Positions 49,330 through 58,941 of a stretch of DNA of 64,000 nucleotides are shown here, piece by piece. The stretch comes from Ruegeria_C sp040830705. GTDB lineage: Bacteria; Pseudomonadota; Alphaproteobacteria; Rhodobacterales; Rhodobacteraceae. The notes beneath the pieces are model-generated. The model was not told the DNA's origin and ran no database searches. It was given only the letters and a program-made list of their open reading frames with translations. A program made the position numbers and the translations under genes. The stretch is taken from NCBI GenBank assembly GCA_040830705.1, contig JBFOME010000015.1, forward strand, positions 62,001-126,000, in the 5' to 3' direction. The first letter of the stretch is position 1. Each line of letters opens with the position of its first letter.

Positions 49330-52300
49330 ATGCACGTCGTCTTCCGCGAAAGCCACGGGTTAGAAGAAACGGAGACCCCAACCGATCTGGGCCAGAGCCC
49401 GGCGGATCTGGTGGTGTTGTCCTTTTCCGACAGCGACCTTGGCGCATTCGCGGCAGGATGGCATCGCGGAGGCGGGCCCGAGGGGCGGATGCCGACCCTG
49501 CGGCTGGCGAACCTGACGGCGCTGAAACACCCTCTTTCGGTCGACACCTATGTGGAACAGACGCTGGAGGGGGCCAAGGGCATCCTGATCCGCCTGATCG
49601 GCGGCGTGCCTTACTGGTCTTACGGGTTGCAACAGGTTCTGGCGCTGGCACAGGCCAAGGGGCTGGCGCTGGCAGTTCTGCCCGCTGACGGGCGCGAGGA
49701 TACGCGCCTTGACGCTTATTCCACCCTGCCCGTCTCGACACTGCGCCGACTGGCGCATCTCTGCGACACGGGTGGTGAGGTCGCGGCGCAGGCGGCACTG
49801 GCGCAAATGGCACTGGCTACAGGGCTTTATGCCGGGCCGGTGATGGGATCGAAAGTGCTGCCGGACTGCGGTGCTTGGTGCCCCAATCGGGGCGTGATCG
49901 CACCCGAAACTGCGTTCGAAGCTGGCAAGAAGCGCATTTTGGTCACCTTCTACCGGGCCTACCTGACCTCAGCCGATACCGCGCCTGTCGCGGCCCTGAT
50001 CCGGGCGTTCCGGACGCGCGGGTTTGATGCGATAGGCCTCTTCGCGCCGTCTCTAAAGGCGCCACAAGCCGCTGCGTGGCTGTCCGAGCAAGTCTCGGCG
50101 CTTGATCCCGCTTCAATCGTCAACGCGACATCCTTCTCGGGCAAGGGGGCGACGGGCACCTCTCCGCTGGATGCCGCTGGCGTGCCAGTATTTCAGGTGG
50201 CGCTCGCCACATCGCGTCGGAAGGCATGGGACGAAGCAGAGCGAGGCCTGTCCCCCGCCGACCTGGCCATGCATGTGGTGTTGCCCGAGGTGGACGGGCG
50301 GATCTCAGCCGGCGTCGCGTCTTTCAAGGAACCCGGCAAGCGTGACCCTTATCTGGAGTATTCTCGTTTCGCACATCGGGCCGAACCGGAACGGATCGAG
50401 GCCATCGTCGACCGTGTTTCTGGCTGGCTGACCCTGAACGCGAAACCAATGTCCGAACAGGTGCACGCGCTTGTCCTGTCGACCTATCCTGGCAAGGATT
50501 GGCAAATGGCCCATGCGGTTGGCCTGGATGCGCTTGCATCCACCGAGGCGATGCTGTGCGATCTGCAAGGTGAGGGGTATGACACCGCTCCAGCGCTCCC
50601 CATTGCCGATAGCCTGCCCAAGGCACTGATTTCCTGGCCGCTCAACGAATATCTAGATGCGCTGACAACTTTGCCCGACAAACTGCGCACTGACCTCGAA
50701 ACCGTCTGGGGCAGACCTGAGGAAGATGCAGCTTTTTCGGATGGCGCATTCCGCTTCGCCGCGCTTCGGCGGGGCAAGGTGCTTGTCGCGCTGCAACCCG
50801 AACGCGGCACGCTTGAGGCGCGCGAAGACGACTATCACGACATGAGCCGCACACCGCGCCATTCCTATGTGGCCTTCTACCTCTGGCTGCGCAACGCGGT
50901 GGGGGCGGATGCGCTGATCCATATCGGTGCCCATGGCACGCTGGAATGGCTGCCGGGCAAATCGGTTGCACTGTCGGCGACCTGCTGGCCCGAAGCGCTG
51001 ATCGGCGATCTGCCGGTGATCTACCCGTTCATCGTCAACGACCCCGGCGAGGCCGCGCAGGCCAAACGCCGGATCGGGGCGGTCACGCTGGGACATATCC
51101 CGCCCGCCCTGAAAGAAAGCGGCACGCCCGACCGCATGGTGAGGCTGGAAGCCTTGTTGGACGAGTTTTCCAACGCTGACGGGCTGGACCCGAATCGCCG
51201 CGACCGGTTGCAGGCCGACATCCGAAACGAGGCGCAGGCCATCGGTTTGGAAAACGATCTGGGCCTGAATCAAGCCACCTGCACCGCCGAGGCGATCACA
51301 CGCATCGATCGCTTCGTCTGCGATATCAAGGAAAGCCAGTTCGGCGATGGGTTGCATATCTTTGGGCGTGTGCCCAAGGTGTCCGGACCGTTCGACGCTG
51401 CCCATTCGGCAGAGGCCGAGCGAAGCGCCCTGCTGGATGCGCTGGCAGGCAAACGGATCGAGGCCGGCCCCTCCGGCTCACCCTATCGGGGCCGCGATGA
51501 TGTGCTGCCGACCGGGCGCAATCTCTATACCACCGACCCGCGTTCGGTGCCGACACGCGCGGCTTACGCACAAGGCGTGAAGCTAGCCGAAGAACTGGTT
51601 CGGCGGCATTTGCAGGAAGAAGGCGACTATCCCAAGGGGCTGATCGTCGATCTCTGGGGGTCGGCCACCATGCGCACGGCGGGTGAAGAGTTTGCCATGG
51701 CGCTGCATCTACTGGGGGTGAAACCGGTCTGGGACAAGGGCTCGGAGCGGGTCTCGGGCATCGAGGTGTTGCCGATCACCGATCTGGACCGCCCACGCCT
51801 GGATGTGACGCTCAGGGTTTCCGGGCTGTTCCGTGACGTATTCCCGGCGCTATCGGCGCTTTATGGGCAGGCGGTGCGTGCGCTGAGCGCGCGGGATGAG
51901 GCCGCTGACTGGAACCCCTATGCCGGACAGACGCCCACCGCACGGGTCTACGGGCCAGCGCCGGGCAGCTATGGGTTGGGCATGGGGCATCTGAGCGAGA
52001 CCTATACCGAAGACGCCCGTAAGGCCGCTGGTGAGGCATGGCTTGATGCCAGCGCCTTCGCATTAGAGGGCGAACATATTGCCCGCGACGCCGACGGCAT
52101 CCGCGACCGTGTGGCGCGAGCCGACAGTTTCGTGCATCCGCAGGATCTGGCCGAATCCGATCTGCTGCTGGCCAATGACTATGCCACCCATGAGGGCGGA
52201 TTTGCGGCGGCCAAGGCCATTACCGGCGGCAGCGCGCGGCTTTATCACCTGGACAACACCAACCCTGCGACGCCCCGCGCCCGCACCCTGCCCGAGGAAA

Positions 52301-52623
52301 TCGCCCGCGTGGTCCGCGCCCGCGCCGCAAATCCCGGCTGGATTGCAGGGATGCAACGGCATGGCTTCCGGGGTGCCGCCGAAATCGCAGCGACACTGGA
52401 TCACATGGCGTCTTTCGCGCATCTGTCAGGCAGCGTCGCGCCACATCTTTTCGATCTTTATCACGATGCTACGCTGGGCGACGCCGCGGTGAACGATTTC
52501 CTCGAAACGGCCAACCCCGGCGCGCATAAAGCCATGCAGGACAAGTTCCGCGCCCTGTTCGAGGCCGGTCTATGGGACACGCGCCGCAACTCGATCCGTG
52601 CCGAGCTGGAGGCAGGCTCATGA
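49330..52623 (+). CDS. cobN: Cobaltochelatase subunit CobN
   Basis: 1097 residues, the large H-type subunit that inserts Co2+ into hydrogenobyrinic acid a,c-diamide, with ATP hydrolysis by CobST. HIGAHGTLEWLPGKSVALS, GRVPKVSGPFD and the C-terminal TYTEDARKAAGEAW are typical of CobN/BchH. Length is slightly below that of some CobN proteins. cobS and cobT are not in the window. It overlaps cobG by ATGA. Confidence 0.96.
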   Translation: MHVVFRESHGLEETETPTDLGQSPADLVVLSFSDSDLGAFAAGWHRGGGPEGRMPTLRLANLTALKHPLSVDTYVEQTLEGAKGILIRLIGGVPYWSYGLQQVLALAQAKGLALAVLPADGREDTRLDAYSTLPVSTLRRLAHLCDTGGEVAAQAALAQMALATGLYAGPVMGSKVLPDCGAWCPNRGVIAPETAFEAGKKRILVTFYRAYLTSADTAPVAALIRAFRTRGFDAIGLFAPSLKAPQAAAWLSEQVSALDPASIVNATSFSGKGATGTSPLDAAGVPVFQVALATSRRKAWDEAERGLSPADLAMHVVLPEVDGRISAGVASFKEPGKRDPYLEYSRFAHRAEPERIEAIVDRVSGWLTLNAKPMSEQVHALVLSTYPGKDWQMAHAVGLDALASTEAMLCDLQGEGYDTAPALPIADSLPKALISWPLNEYLDALTTLPDKLRTDLETVWGRPEEDAAFSDGAFRFAALRRGKVLVALQPERGTLEAREDDYHDMSRTPRHSYVAFYLWLRNAVGADALIHIGAHGTLEWLPGKSVALSATCWPEALIGDLPVIYPFIVNDPGEAAQAKRRIGAVTLGHIPPALKESGTPDRMVRLEALLDEFSNADGLDPNRRDRLQADIRNEAQAIGLENDLGLNQATCTAEAITRIDRFVCDIKESQFGDGLHIFGRVPKVSGPFDAAHSAEAERSALLDALAGKRIEAGPSGSPYRGRDDVLPTGRNLYTTDPRSVPTRAAYAQGVKLAEELVRRHLQEEGDYPKGLIVDLWGSATMRTAGEEFAMALHLLGVKPVWDKGSERVSGIEVLPITDLDRPRLDVTLRVSGLFRDVFPALSALYGQAVRALSARDEAADWNPYAGQTPTARVYGPAPGSYGLGMGHLSETYTEDARKAAGEAWLDASAFALEGEHIARDADGIRDRVARADSFVHPQDLAESDLLLANDYATHEGGFAAAKAITGGSARLYHLDNTNPATPRARTLPEEIARVVRARAANPGWIAGMQRHGFRGAAEIAATLDHMASFAHLSGSVAPHLFDLYHDATLGDAAVNDFLETANPGAHKAMQDKFRALFEAGLWDTRRNSIRAELEAGS

Positions 52624-53747
52624 CCGCTCCGGTCGTGCAGGGCTGGTGCCCCGGGGCCCATCGCCCGATGATGTCCGGCGACGGGCTGGTGGTCCGGGTT
52701 CGGCCTCGCCTGGCGCGGTTGACCGCTGATCAGGCGCTGGGGCTCTGTGCGGCGGCCACCCGCTTCGGCAGTGGTACCATTGACCTGACCAACCGTGCCA
52801 ACCTGCAACTGCGTGGCGTGGCCGAGAGCGACCATCAGGATTTGCTTGGCACGCTGTCAGGGCTCGGCTTGCTGGATGCGGAACCGGGCATCGAGGTCAA
52901 GCGCAACATCCTGATGACCCCGCTCTACCACATCGGCGATCAGACACACCGACTGGCCACGGAACTGACGGAGCGGATTGGCGAGCTACCCGAACTGCCC
53001 GCGAAGTTCGGGTTTGCGGTCGATACCGGGCCCAAGCGGCTTCTCGCCGCCGCCTCCGCCGATATCCGGCTCGAAACCGCGCCAGACGGGATTGTTCTGC
53101 GTGCCGACGGGCTTGAGACGGGCCGTCTTGTTGCCGAGGCTCACGCCATCGACCGCGCCATCGAACTGGCAAATTGGTTTGCCCGGCATCGCACCGGAGA
53201 TCGCCGCCGGATGGCCACCCTCGCCGCCGACCACAGCTTACCGGAGGACTGGCAAGGGCACGCACCAACCGGTATGGGCCCCGCTCTCGCCCCCGGCGCG
53301 GTTCCTCTGGGGACAATCTATGGCGCGGCCTTCGGACAGCTTCCTGCCGAGGCGCTCGCGCGGCTCATTGATGACAGCGGGGCCGATGCCTTGCGCGTCA
53401 CCCCTTGGCGGCTGTTCCTGCTGGAGGCTGCTGGGCCGCTCGAAACTGACGTTTTCGTCACCCGACCCAACGATCCGCTTCTGACAACTGATGCCTGCTC
53501 GGGTGCGCCGTTCTGCCCGCAGGCGCAGGTGGAAACCCGGGCATTGGCACGGGCGCTGGCCACGCAGGTGGGTGGCGCTCTGCATGTCTCGGGTTGCGCC
53601 AAGGGCTGCGCCCGCATGAGCGCAGCCGATGTAACATTGGTGGGCAATTCGGGGCGATTTGATCTTGTCAAACGGGGCCGCGCAGGGGATGAGCCCAGCC
53701 AGCGCCGATTGACCGCCAAAGACCTCATGAATATGGACCTGACCTGA
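52620..53747 (+). CDS. cobG: Precorrin-3B synthase CobG
   Basis: 375 residues. Oxygen-dependent mono-oxygenase that hydroxylates C20 and forms the gamma-lactone, so this pathway is the aerobic one. It has two sulfite-reductase-like ferredoxin half-domains, and the [4Fe-4S] cysteines are in DACSGAPFCPQ and SGCAKGCARM. FGSGTIDLTNRANLQLRGV is the siroheme-type substrate-binding region. It overlaps cobN by 4 nt and cobH by 1 nt. Confidence 0.94.
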   Translation: MTAPVVQGWCPGAHRPMMSGDGLVVRVRPRLARLTADQALGLCAAATRFGSGTIDLTNRANLQLRGVAESDHQDLLGTLSGLGLLDAEPGIEVKRNILMTPLYHIGDQTHRLATELTERIGELPELPAKFGFAVDTGPKRLLAAASADIRLETAPDGIVLRADGLETGRLVAEAHAIDRAIELANWFARHRTGDRRRMATLAADHSLPEDWQGHAPTGMGPALAPGAVPLGTIYGAAFGQLPAEALARLIDDSGADALRVTPWRLFLLEAAGPLETDVFVTRPNDPLLTTDACSGAPFCPQAQVETRALARALATQVGGALHVSGCAKGCARMSAADVTLVGNSGRFDLVKRGRAGDEPSQRRLTAKDLMNMDLT

Positions 53748-54376
53748 TGCCCTATGAATACGAAACCAATGGCGCGGCGATCTACAAGCAGAGCTTTGCA
53801 ACCATCCGGTCCGAGGCCGCACTGGCCCGCTTTGATGCCGATGAGGAACAGGTCGCCGTCCGCATGATCCACGCAGCTGGCATGGTTGGGCTGGAAGAGT
53901 TCGTGCATTTCTCGACCGGTTTTGTGTCCGCTGCCCGTACGGCGCTTGAAGCTGGTGCGCCGATCCTGTGCGATGCGCGGATGGTGAGTGAAGGCGTAAC
54001 CCGGTTCCGTCTGCCGGCAGAGAACGAGGTGATCTGTACCCTGCATGACGAGCGCGTGCGCCCGATGGCCGCCGAGATGTCGAACACCCGCTCGGCAGCG
54101 GCGCTGGAACTGTGGCGGCCACATCTGGAAGGCGCGCTGGTGGCCATTGGCAACGCCCCCACGGCACTGTTTCACCTGCTAAATATGCTGGAAGACCCCG
54201 CCTGCCCCCGCCCCGCCGCCATCATCGGCTGCCCAGTGGGCTTTGTCGGTGCGGTCGAAAGCAAGGATGCGCTCTGGGCGGCACAACCGGTCCCGTCCTG
54301 CATCGTCAAGGGCCGTCTAGGTGGCTCTGCCATCACCGTCGCAGCCATCAACGCCGTCGCGAGCCGCGCCGAATGA
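53747..54376 (+). CDS. cobH: Precorrin-8X methylmutase CobH
   Basis: 209 residues. It moves the C11 methyl to C12, giving hydrogenobyrinic acid. The catalytic His is in RMIHAAGMVGLEEF; other markers are CDARMVSEGVTR, GNAPTALFHLL and GCPVGFVGAVESK. The start shares one base with the cobG stop, and the stop overlaps the cobI start (ATGA). Confidence 0.96.
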   Translation: MPYEYETNGAAIYKQSFATIRSEAALARFDADEEQVAVRMIHAAGMVGLEEFVHFSTGFVSAARTALEAGAPILCDARMVSEGVTRFRLPAENEVICTLHDERVRPMAAEMSNTRSAAALELWRPHLEGALVAIGNAPTALFHLLNMLEDPACPRPAAIIGCPVGFVGAVESKDALWAAQPVPSCIVKGRLGGSAITVAAINAVASRAE

Positions 54377-55101
54377 GCGCTGGCACCATATATGGCGTCG
54401 GCCTGGGCCCCGGAGATCCGGACCTGATGAGTGTCAGGGCCGACCGGCTGCTGCGCGGTGCGCGGCATGTGGCCTATTTCCGCAAAGCGGGCCGCACCGG
54501 GCAAGCCCGCAAGATCGTCAATGGCATGATCCCCGACACCGCCATTGAATTCCCGATGGAATACCCGGTCACGACCGAGATCGCGGTCAGCGACCCGCGC
54601 TACAACGACCTGTTGGCGGCATTCTATGAAAGTTGCACGGCGCGGTTGAAGGCCCTGTCGGATCAAGGTGAAAACGTTGTCGTCCTCTGCGAGGGAGATC
54701 CGTTTTTCTATGGCTCTTTCATGCATCTTTACAGCCGGTTGCGCGACGAAGCTCCAGTGGAGGTCGTGCCTGCCATCACCGGCATGTCGGGCGCCTGGAC
54801 CGCGACGGGCGACCCGATCACCTGGGGTGATGACGTATTAACCGTGCTTGTGGGCACGCTACCGGAAAACGTCCTGGCCGAGCGCATGGCGCAGACCGAC
54901 GCGCTGGTAGTGATGAAGATCGGGCGCAACATCGATAAGGTGAAACGGGCACTGAAATCCGCCGGGCTCTACGACCGGGCCTGGATCGTGGAATATGCCC
55001 AGATGGCCAATCAGACGGTGACCCGTCTTAGCGAGGCCTGTGAAAAGATCACGCCCTATTTCTCGATCATCATCGTGCACGGACAGGGACGCAGGCCATG
55101 A
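54373..55101 (+). CDS. cobI: Precorrin-2 C20-methyltransferase CobI
   Basis: 242 residues, tetrapyrrole methylase fold: GTIYGVGLGPGDPDLMS (glycine-rich SAM loop), CEGDPFFYGSFMHL and VPAITGMSGAWT. Makes precorrin-3A with SAM. The start overlaps the cobH stop, and its 3' end overlaps cobJ by 4 nt. Confidence 0.95.
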   Translation: MSAGTIYGVGLGPGDPDLMSVRADRLLRGARHVAYFRKAGRTGQARKIVNGMIPDTAIEFPMEYPVTTEIAVSDPRYNDLLAAFYESCTARLKALSDQGENVVVLCEGDPFFYGSFMHLYSRLRDEAPVEVVPAITGMSGAWTATGDPITWGDDVLTVLVGTLPENVLAERMAQTDALVVMKIGRNIDKVKRALKSAGLYDRAWIVEYAQMANQTVTRLSEACEKITPYFSIIIVHGQGRRP

Positions 55102-55850
55102 AAGGCTGGGTCAAGATCGCAGGGCTTGGTCCGGGCAATGAAGCGCTGATCACGCCCGAAGTCAGTGATGCGCTGGCCGAGGCCACCGATGTGGTCGGTT
55201 ACATCCCCTATGTTGCCCGCGTGGCGGAACGCGAAGGGTTGACCCTGCACGCCACGGATAACCGGGTTGAGATAGACCGGTCGCAACATGCGCTGCATAT
55301 GGCATCCGAGGGAAAGCGCGTTGTTGTCGTGTCCTCGGGCGATCCTGGCGTCTTTGCTATGGCGTCAGCAGTATTCGAAGCGGTCGAGACCGGACCAGCG
55401 GCGTGGCGCGAATTGGATATCTCGGTGCTGCCGGGCATCACCGCCATGCTGGCCGCCTCGGCGCGTGCGGGCGCGCCGTTGGGCCATGACTTCTGCACCA
55501 TCAACCTCAGCGACAACCTCAAGCCCTGGGCGTTGATCGAAAAGCGTTTGCGCCTCGCCGCGCAAGCAGATTTTGCGATGGCCTTCTACAACCCGCGCTC
55601 GAAGTCACGACCGGAGGGGTTCGTAAAGACGTTGGACGTCTTGCGTGAGGAATGTGAGCCCGAAAGGCTGATCCTGTTTGCCCGCGCCGTATCCACTCCG
55701 GATGAGGTACTGAGCATCTCAACTCTGGAAGAAGCCGCGCCCGAGATGGCCGATATGCGCACCATGGTGATCGTCGGATCTTCGCGCACAAAGACGATCG
55801 AAAGACAAGGCAACCCAATCCTTTACACCCCAAGGTTCACCCCGGAATGA
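55098..55850 (+). CDS. cobJ: Precorrin-3B C17-methyltransferase CobJ
   Basis: 250 residues. Methylates C17 and contracts the ring to give precorrin-4. VKIAGLGPGNEALITPE, VVSSGDPGVFAMA, LPGITAMLAASARAGAPLGHDF and FAMAFYNPRSKSRP are all typical. Its last 28 nt overlap the convergent cobK. Confidence 0.96.
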   Translation: MKGWVKIAGLGPGNEALITPEVSDALAEATDVVGYIPYVARVAEREGLTLHATDNRVEIDRSQHALHMASEGKRVVVVSSGDPGVFAMASAVFEAVETGPAAWRELDISVLPGITAMLAASARAGAPLGHDFCTINLSDNLKPWALIEKRLRLAAQADFAMAFYNPRSKSRPEGFVKTLDVLREECEPERLILFARAVSTPDEVLSISTLEEAAPEMADMRTMVIVGSSRTKTIERQGNPILYTPRFTPE

Positions 55851-56587
55851 GCGAGCCAGTCCAGAACCTCCTCCGGTGTGGCGCATTCCCTACGCGCTGG
55901 CAGGTCAGGCCGGTCGATCATCAAAACCGGCAGGCCCAGCGCCCGTGCCGCGTCGATCTTTGCCCGTGCGCCGCTGCCGCCGGCGTTCTTGGAGACCACG
56001 AGCTCGGTCCCGTGACGAGTCATCAGATCGATATCCTCCCGAACCGTAAAGGGGCCTCGCGCGACCACGACATCTACGTCGGGCAGCGGAATGTCCTGCG
56101 GTTCGTCCACCAACCTCAGCAGATATCGATGCTGCGGCTGCACTGCGAATTCCTCAAGATGCAGGCGCCCCACGGCAAGAAACACCCGTTGGGCTGGCCC
56201 TGCCAGCGCCGCAACCGCTCCGGCCATATCGGGAACGTGCGTCCACCGGTCGCCCGCCTTTTCCTGCCAGGCCGGGCGCATAAGCGCCATCAACTCGGTG
56301 CCGGTTTCGGCGCAAGCAGCAATGGCGTTGCGGCTCATCTGCGCGGCAAAGGGATGGGTAGCGTCAACCAGATGCGTCACCCCCGTTTCACGGATGTAAG
56401 CGCTCAAACCCTCGACACCGCCAAAGCCGCCGATCCGCGTCGGCAGCGGTTGCGCGCGCGGGTTGTCCACGCGGCCCGCATAAGAATAAGTCGCATTGAT
56501 GCCACGCTCAGCGATGACACCGGCCAGCGCGTTTGCCTCGGCCGTGCCTCCCAAGATCAAAACACCGGGTTTCGTGAGGCGCGGCAT
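55823..56587 (-). CDS. cobK: Precorrin-6A reductase CobK (antisense within the operon)
   Basis: 254 residues. NADPH-dependent reduction of precorrin-6A. N-terminal VLILGGTAEANALA Rossmann loop, THLVDATHPFAAQMSRNA and VVSKNAGGSGARAKIDAA are diagnostic. It runs against all neighbours: its 3' end overlaps cobJ by 28 nt, and its ATG shares the CATG at 56585-56588 with the divergent cobL ATG. Its promoter must lie inside cobL. The Shine-Dalgarno is weak. Confidence 0.93.
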   Translation of the reverse strand: MPRLTKPGVLILGGTAEANALAGVIAERGINATYSYAGRVDNPRAQPLPTRIGGFGGVEGLSAYIRETGVTHLVDATHPFAAQMSRNAIAACAETGTELMALMRPAWQEKAGDRWTHVPDMAGAVAALAGPAQRVFLAVGRLHLEEFAVQPQHRYLLRLVDEPQDIPLPDVDVVVARGPFTVREDIDLMTRHGTELVVSKNAGGSGARAKIDAARALGLPVLMIDRPDLPARRECATPEEVLDWLAHSGVNLGV

Positions 56588-57785
56588 GGCTGAACGTCCG
56601 TGGCTGACTGTGATCGGGTTGGGCGAAGATGGACCGGATGGCCTGCCGACCGCAAGTCGTCAATCGCTTGATGCGGCGGAAGTGGTCATGGGCCCACCAC
56701 GCCACCTGTCGCTGGTCCCCGACACCGGGGCCGAACGGGTGGAATGGCCGGTGCCGTTCTCGGACGGATTGCCGGTGCTTGAAAGACTGCGCGGGCGACG
56801 GGTTGTTGTGCTGGCCTCCGGCGATCCGTTCTGGTTCGGCGCAGGCAGCGTGATCGCGCGGCATTTCGCGGCGGAAGAGTGGACCGCCCTGCCTGGCCGA
56901 TCGACATTCTCCCTTGCGGCGGCGCGGTTGGTGTGGCCCTTGGAAAAGGTTTTGACACTGGGTCTGCATGCCGCACCGCTGACTCGATTGCGCCCGCATC
57001 TGGCGGAGGGGATGCGGGCGCTGGTCCTGCTACGCGATGGTGCGGCGGTCGAAGAACTGGCTCGCTCGCTCTGCGATCTGGGCTTTGGCCAAAGCCACCT
57101 GCATGTGCTGGAGGCGCTTGGCGGCCCGCGCGAACGGGCGCGTATGACGACCGCAGATGCGTTTTCTTACGAGGATATTCAGCACCCGGTCTGTGTCGGT
57201 CTGGATGTGCGCGGTAATGGTTTCTGCCTGCCCAAGGCAAGCGGGCTGCCGGATGCGGTTTTTGAAACCGATGGCCAGATCACCAAGCGACCGGTGCGGG
57301 CGCTGACCCTTTCGGCGCTGGCCCCGCAACGGGGCGAACACCTTTGGGACATTGGCGGCGGCAGCGGGTCGATCGGGATTGAGTGGCTGCTCAGCCATGA
57401 CAGCCTGACTGCCACCACCATCGAACCGCGCGCCGACCGCGCCGAGCGCATCCGACGCAACGCGGATGCTCTTGGCGTTGACAGGCTGCGTGTGGTGCAC
57501 GGCCAAGCCCCAGATGCGCTGAGCGATCTGCCCATGCCTGATGTTGTGTTCATTGGCGGCGGGCTGAGCGCGGCGCTGCTGGACTGGCTGACGGCCCATC
57601 TGCAAAAAGGCACGCGGCTTGTGGCCAATGCGGTGACACTGGAAAGCGAGGCGTTGCTGGCCAATTGCCACGAAAAGCTTGGTGGAGAGCTGATGCGGAT
57701 CGAACTGGCTCAGGCCGCCCCGCTCGGGCCGCGCCGTGGCTGGAAAGCATCCTATCCGGTGGTGCAGTGGAGCGTGACACTATGA
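56586..57785 (+). CDS. cobL: Precorrin-6Y C5,15-methyltransferase (decarboxylating) CobL
   Basis: 399 residues, a fusion. The CbiE-like tetrapyrrole methylase (WLTVIGLGEDGPDGL, LASGDPFWFGAG) occupies about 1-200, and the CbiT-like methyltransferase (LWDIGGGSGSIGIEW, TTIEPRADRAERIRRNA, VFIGGG) about 215-399. It methylates C5 and C15 and decarboxylates the acetate at C12, yielding precorrin-8. GAGG lies 7 nt before the ATG, so expression does not depend on cobJ. It overlaps cobE by 4 nt. Confidence 0.96.
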   Translation: MAERPWLTVIGLGEDGPDGLPTASRQSLDAAEVVMGPPRHLSLVPDTGAERVEWPVPFSDGLPVLERLRGRRVVVLASGDPFWFGAGSVIARHFAAEEWTALPGRSTFSLAAARLVWPLEKVLTLGLHAAPLTRLRPHLAEGMRALVLLRDGAAVEELARSLCDLGFGQSHLHVLEALGGPRERARMTTADAFSYEDIQHPVCVGLDVRGNGFCLPKASGLPDAVFETDGQITKRPVRALTLSALAPQRGEHLWDIGGGSGSIGIEWLLSHDSLTATTIEPRADRAERIRRNADALGVDRLRVVHGQAPDALSDLPMPDVVFIGGGLSAALLDWLTAHLQKGTRLVANAVTLESEALLANCHEKLGGELMRIELAQAAPLGPRRGWKASYPVVQWSVTL

Positions 57786-58150
57786 TCGTGGCCGGGTTCG
57801 GATTTTCCTCTGCCGCGACGGCAGAAAGCCTGCATGATGTCTATCATCGCGCGGCGGGCGGCCATTTCGTCACCGCATTGGCCACGGCGCAGGACAAGGC
57901 CGCCCACCCTGCCCTGACCGCTTTTGCCGCCAAGCTGCACCTGCCCGTTCTTGGCATTCCCGCGCCCGACCTTGGCGCGGCCAGAACGCTCACCCAATCC
58001 CGGCGCAGCGCGACCGAGCGTGGCACAGGCAGCGTGGCCGAAGCCGCCGCGCTTGCCGCTGCCGGACCGGACGCGCGGCTCATCGCCCCAAGACATATCT
58101 CGACCGACCGCCTTGCCACCTGCGCGGTTGCTATCGGAGGACAGACATGA
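57782..58150 (+). CDS. cobE: CobE/CbiG-C-like cobalamin biosynthesis protein
   Basis: 122 residues, matching the C-terminal CbiG domain: IVAGFGFSSAATAESLHDVY, LATAQDKAAHPAL and GTGSVAEAAALAAAG. In the aerobic pathway CobE is needed for full flux, but its exact step is uncertain. It overlaps both cobL and cobM by ATGA, so it is translated with them. Confidence 0.88.
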   Translation: MIVAGFGFSSAATAESLHDVYHRAAGGHFVTALATAQDKAAHPALTAFAAKLHLPVLGIPAPDLGAARTLTQSRRSATERGTGSVAEAAALAAAGPDARLIAPRHISTDRLATCAVAIGGQT

Positions 58151-58941
58151 CCGTTCATTTCATTGGCGCCGGGCCTGGTGCCGCCGACCTGCTGACCCTG
58201 CGTGGGCGCGACATCATCGCCGCCTGCCCCGTCTGCCTCTATGCCGGGTCGCTGGTGCCAGAGGAGATCCTTGCTCACTGCCCCGAGGGCGCAAAGATCG
58301 TGAACACCGCGCCGATGGATCTGGACCAGATCATGAGTGAGATCGCAACCGCCCATGCCGAAGGCAAGGATGTCGCACGCCTGCATTCCGGCGATCTATC
58401 GGTCTGGTCTGCCATGGGCGAGCAGATCCGGCGGTTGAAAGAGATGGGCATTCCAGTCAGCGTCACGCCCGGCGTGCCATCGTTTGCCGCCGCAGCAGCC
58501 GCGCTGGGGGCCGAATTGACTCTGCCCGGGCTGGCGCAATCGGTAGTCCTGACGCGGACACCCGGGCGTGCGTCGTCGATGCCCGAGGGCGAAACGCTGG
58601 AGAACTTCGCCCGCACCGGTGCGACGCTGGCCATTCACCTGTCGATCGGCAATCTGGACAAGGTGATCGCCGACCTGACCCCTGCCTATGGCGCCGACTG
58701 TCCGGTCGCCGTGGTCTATCGCGCCAGTTGGCCGGATGAGCGGATCATTCGCGCGACAATCGCTACGCTGAAAGACGCGCTGGACGAAAGCATCACACGC
58801 ACCGCACTCATACTGGTCGGGCCAGCGCTTGCCGGAGAAGGCTTCGACGAGAGCTGCCTTTATGCCAAGACATATGACCGCCGGTATCGCCCGCAAAGCG
58901 CCGACAGCCCATGGTCAAGCTGGAGCCATGGTGATGACTAA
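58147..58941 (+). CDS. cobM: Precorrin-4 C11-methyltransferase CobM
   Basis: 264 residues. TVHFIGAGPGAADLLTLRGRDII, LHSGDLSVWSAMGEQI and VTPGVPSFAAAAAALGAELT are diagnostic of CobM/CbiF. Adds the C11 methyl to give precorrin-5. It overlaps cobE by 4 nt and the cobB start by 8 nt. Confidence 0.96.
   Translation: MTVHFIGAGPGAADLLTLRGRDIIAACPVCLYAGSLVPEEILAHCPEGAKIVNTAPMDLDQIMSEIATAHAEGKDVARLHSGDLSVWSAMGEQIRRLKEMGIPVSVTPGVPSFAAAAAALGAELTLPGLAQSVVLTRTPGRASSMPEGETLENFARTGATLAIHLSIGNLDKVIADLTPAYGADCPVAVVYRASWPDERIIRATIATLKDALDESITRTALILVGPALAGEGFDESCLYAKTYDRRYRPQSADSPWSSWSHGDD

Noticed and set aside
53238..54167. Long minus-strand frame of 309 codons opposite cobG-cobH
   Set aside because: Arg/Pro/Ser-rich shadow of GC-rich genes; both cob genes on the other strand are unmistakable. 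Similar long shadows across the cob locus, thrS and parE were dropped too.
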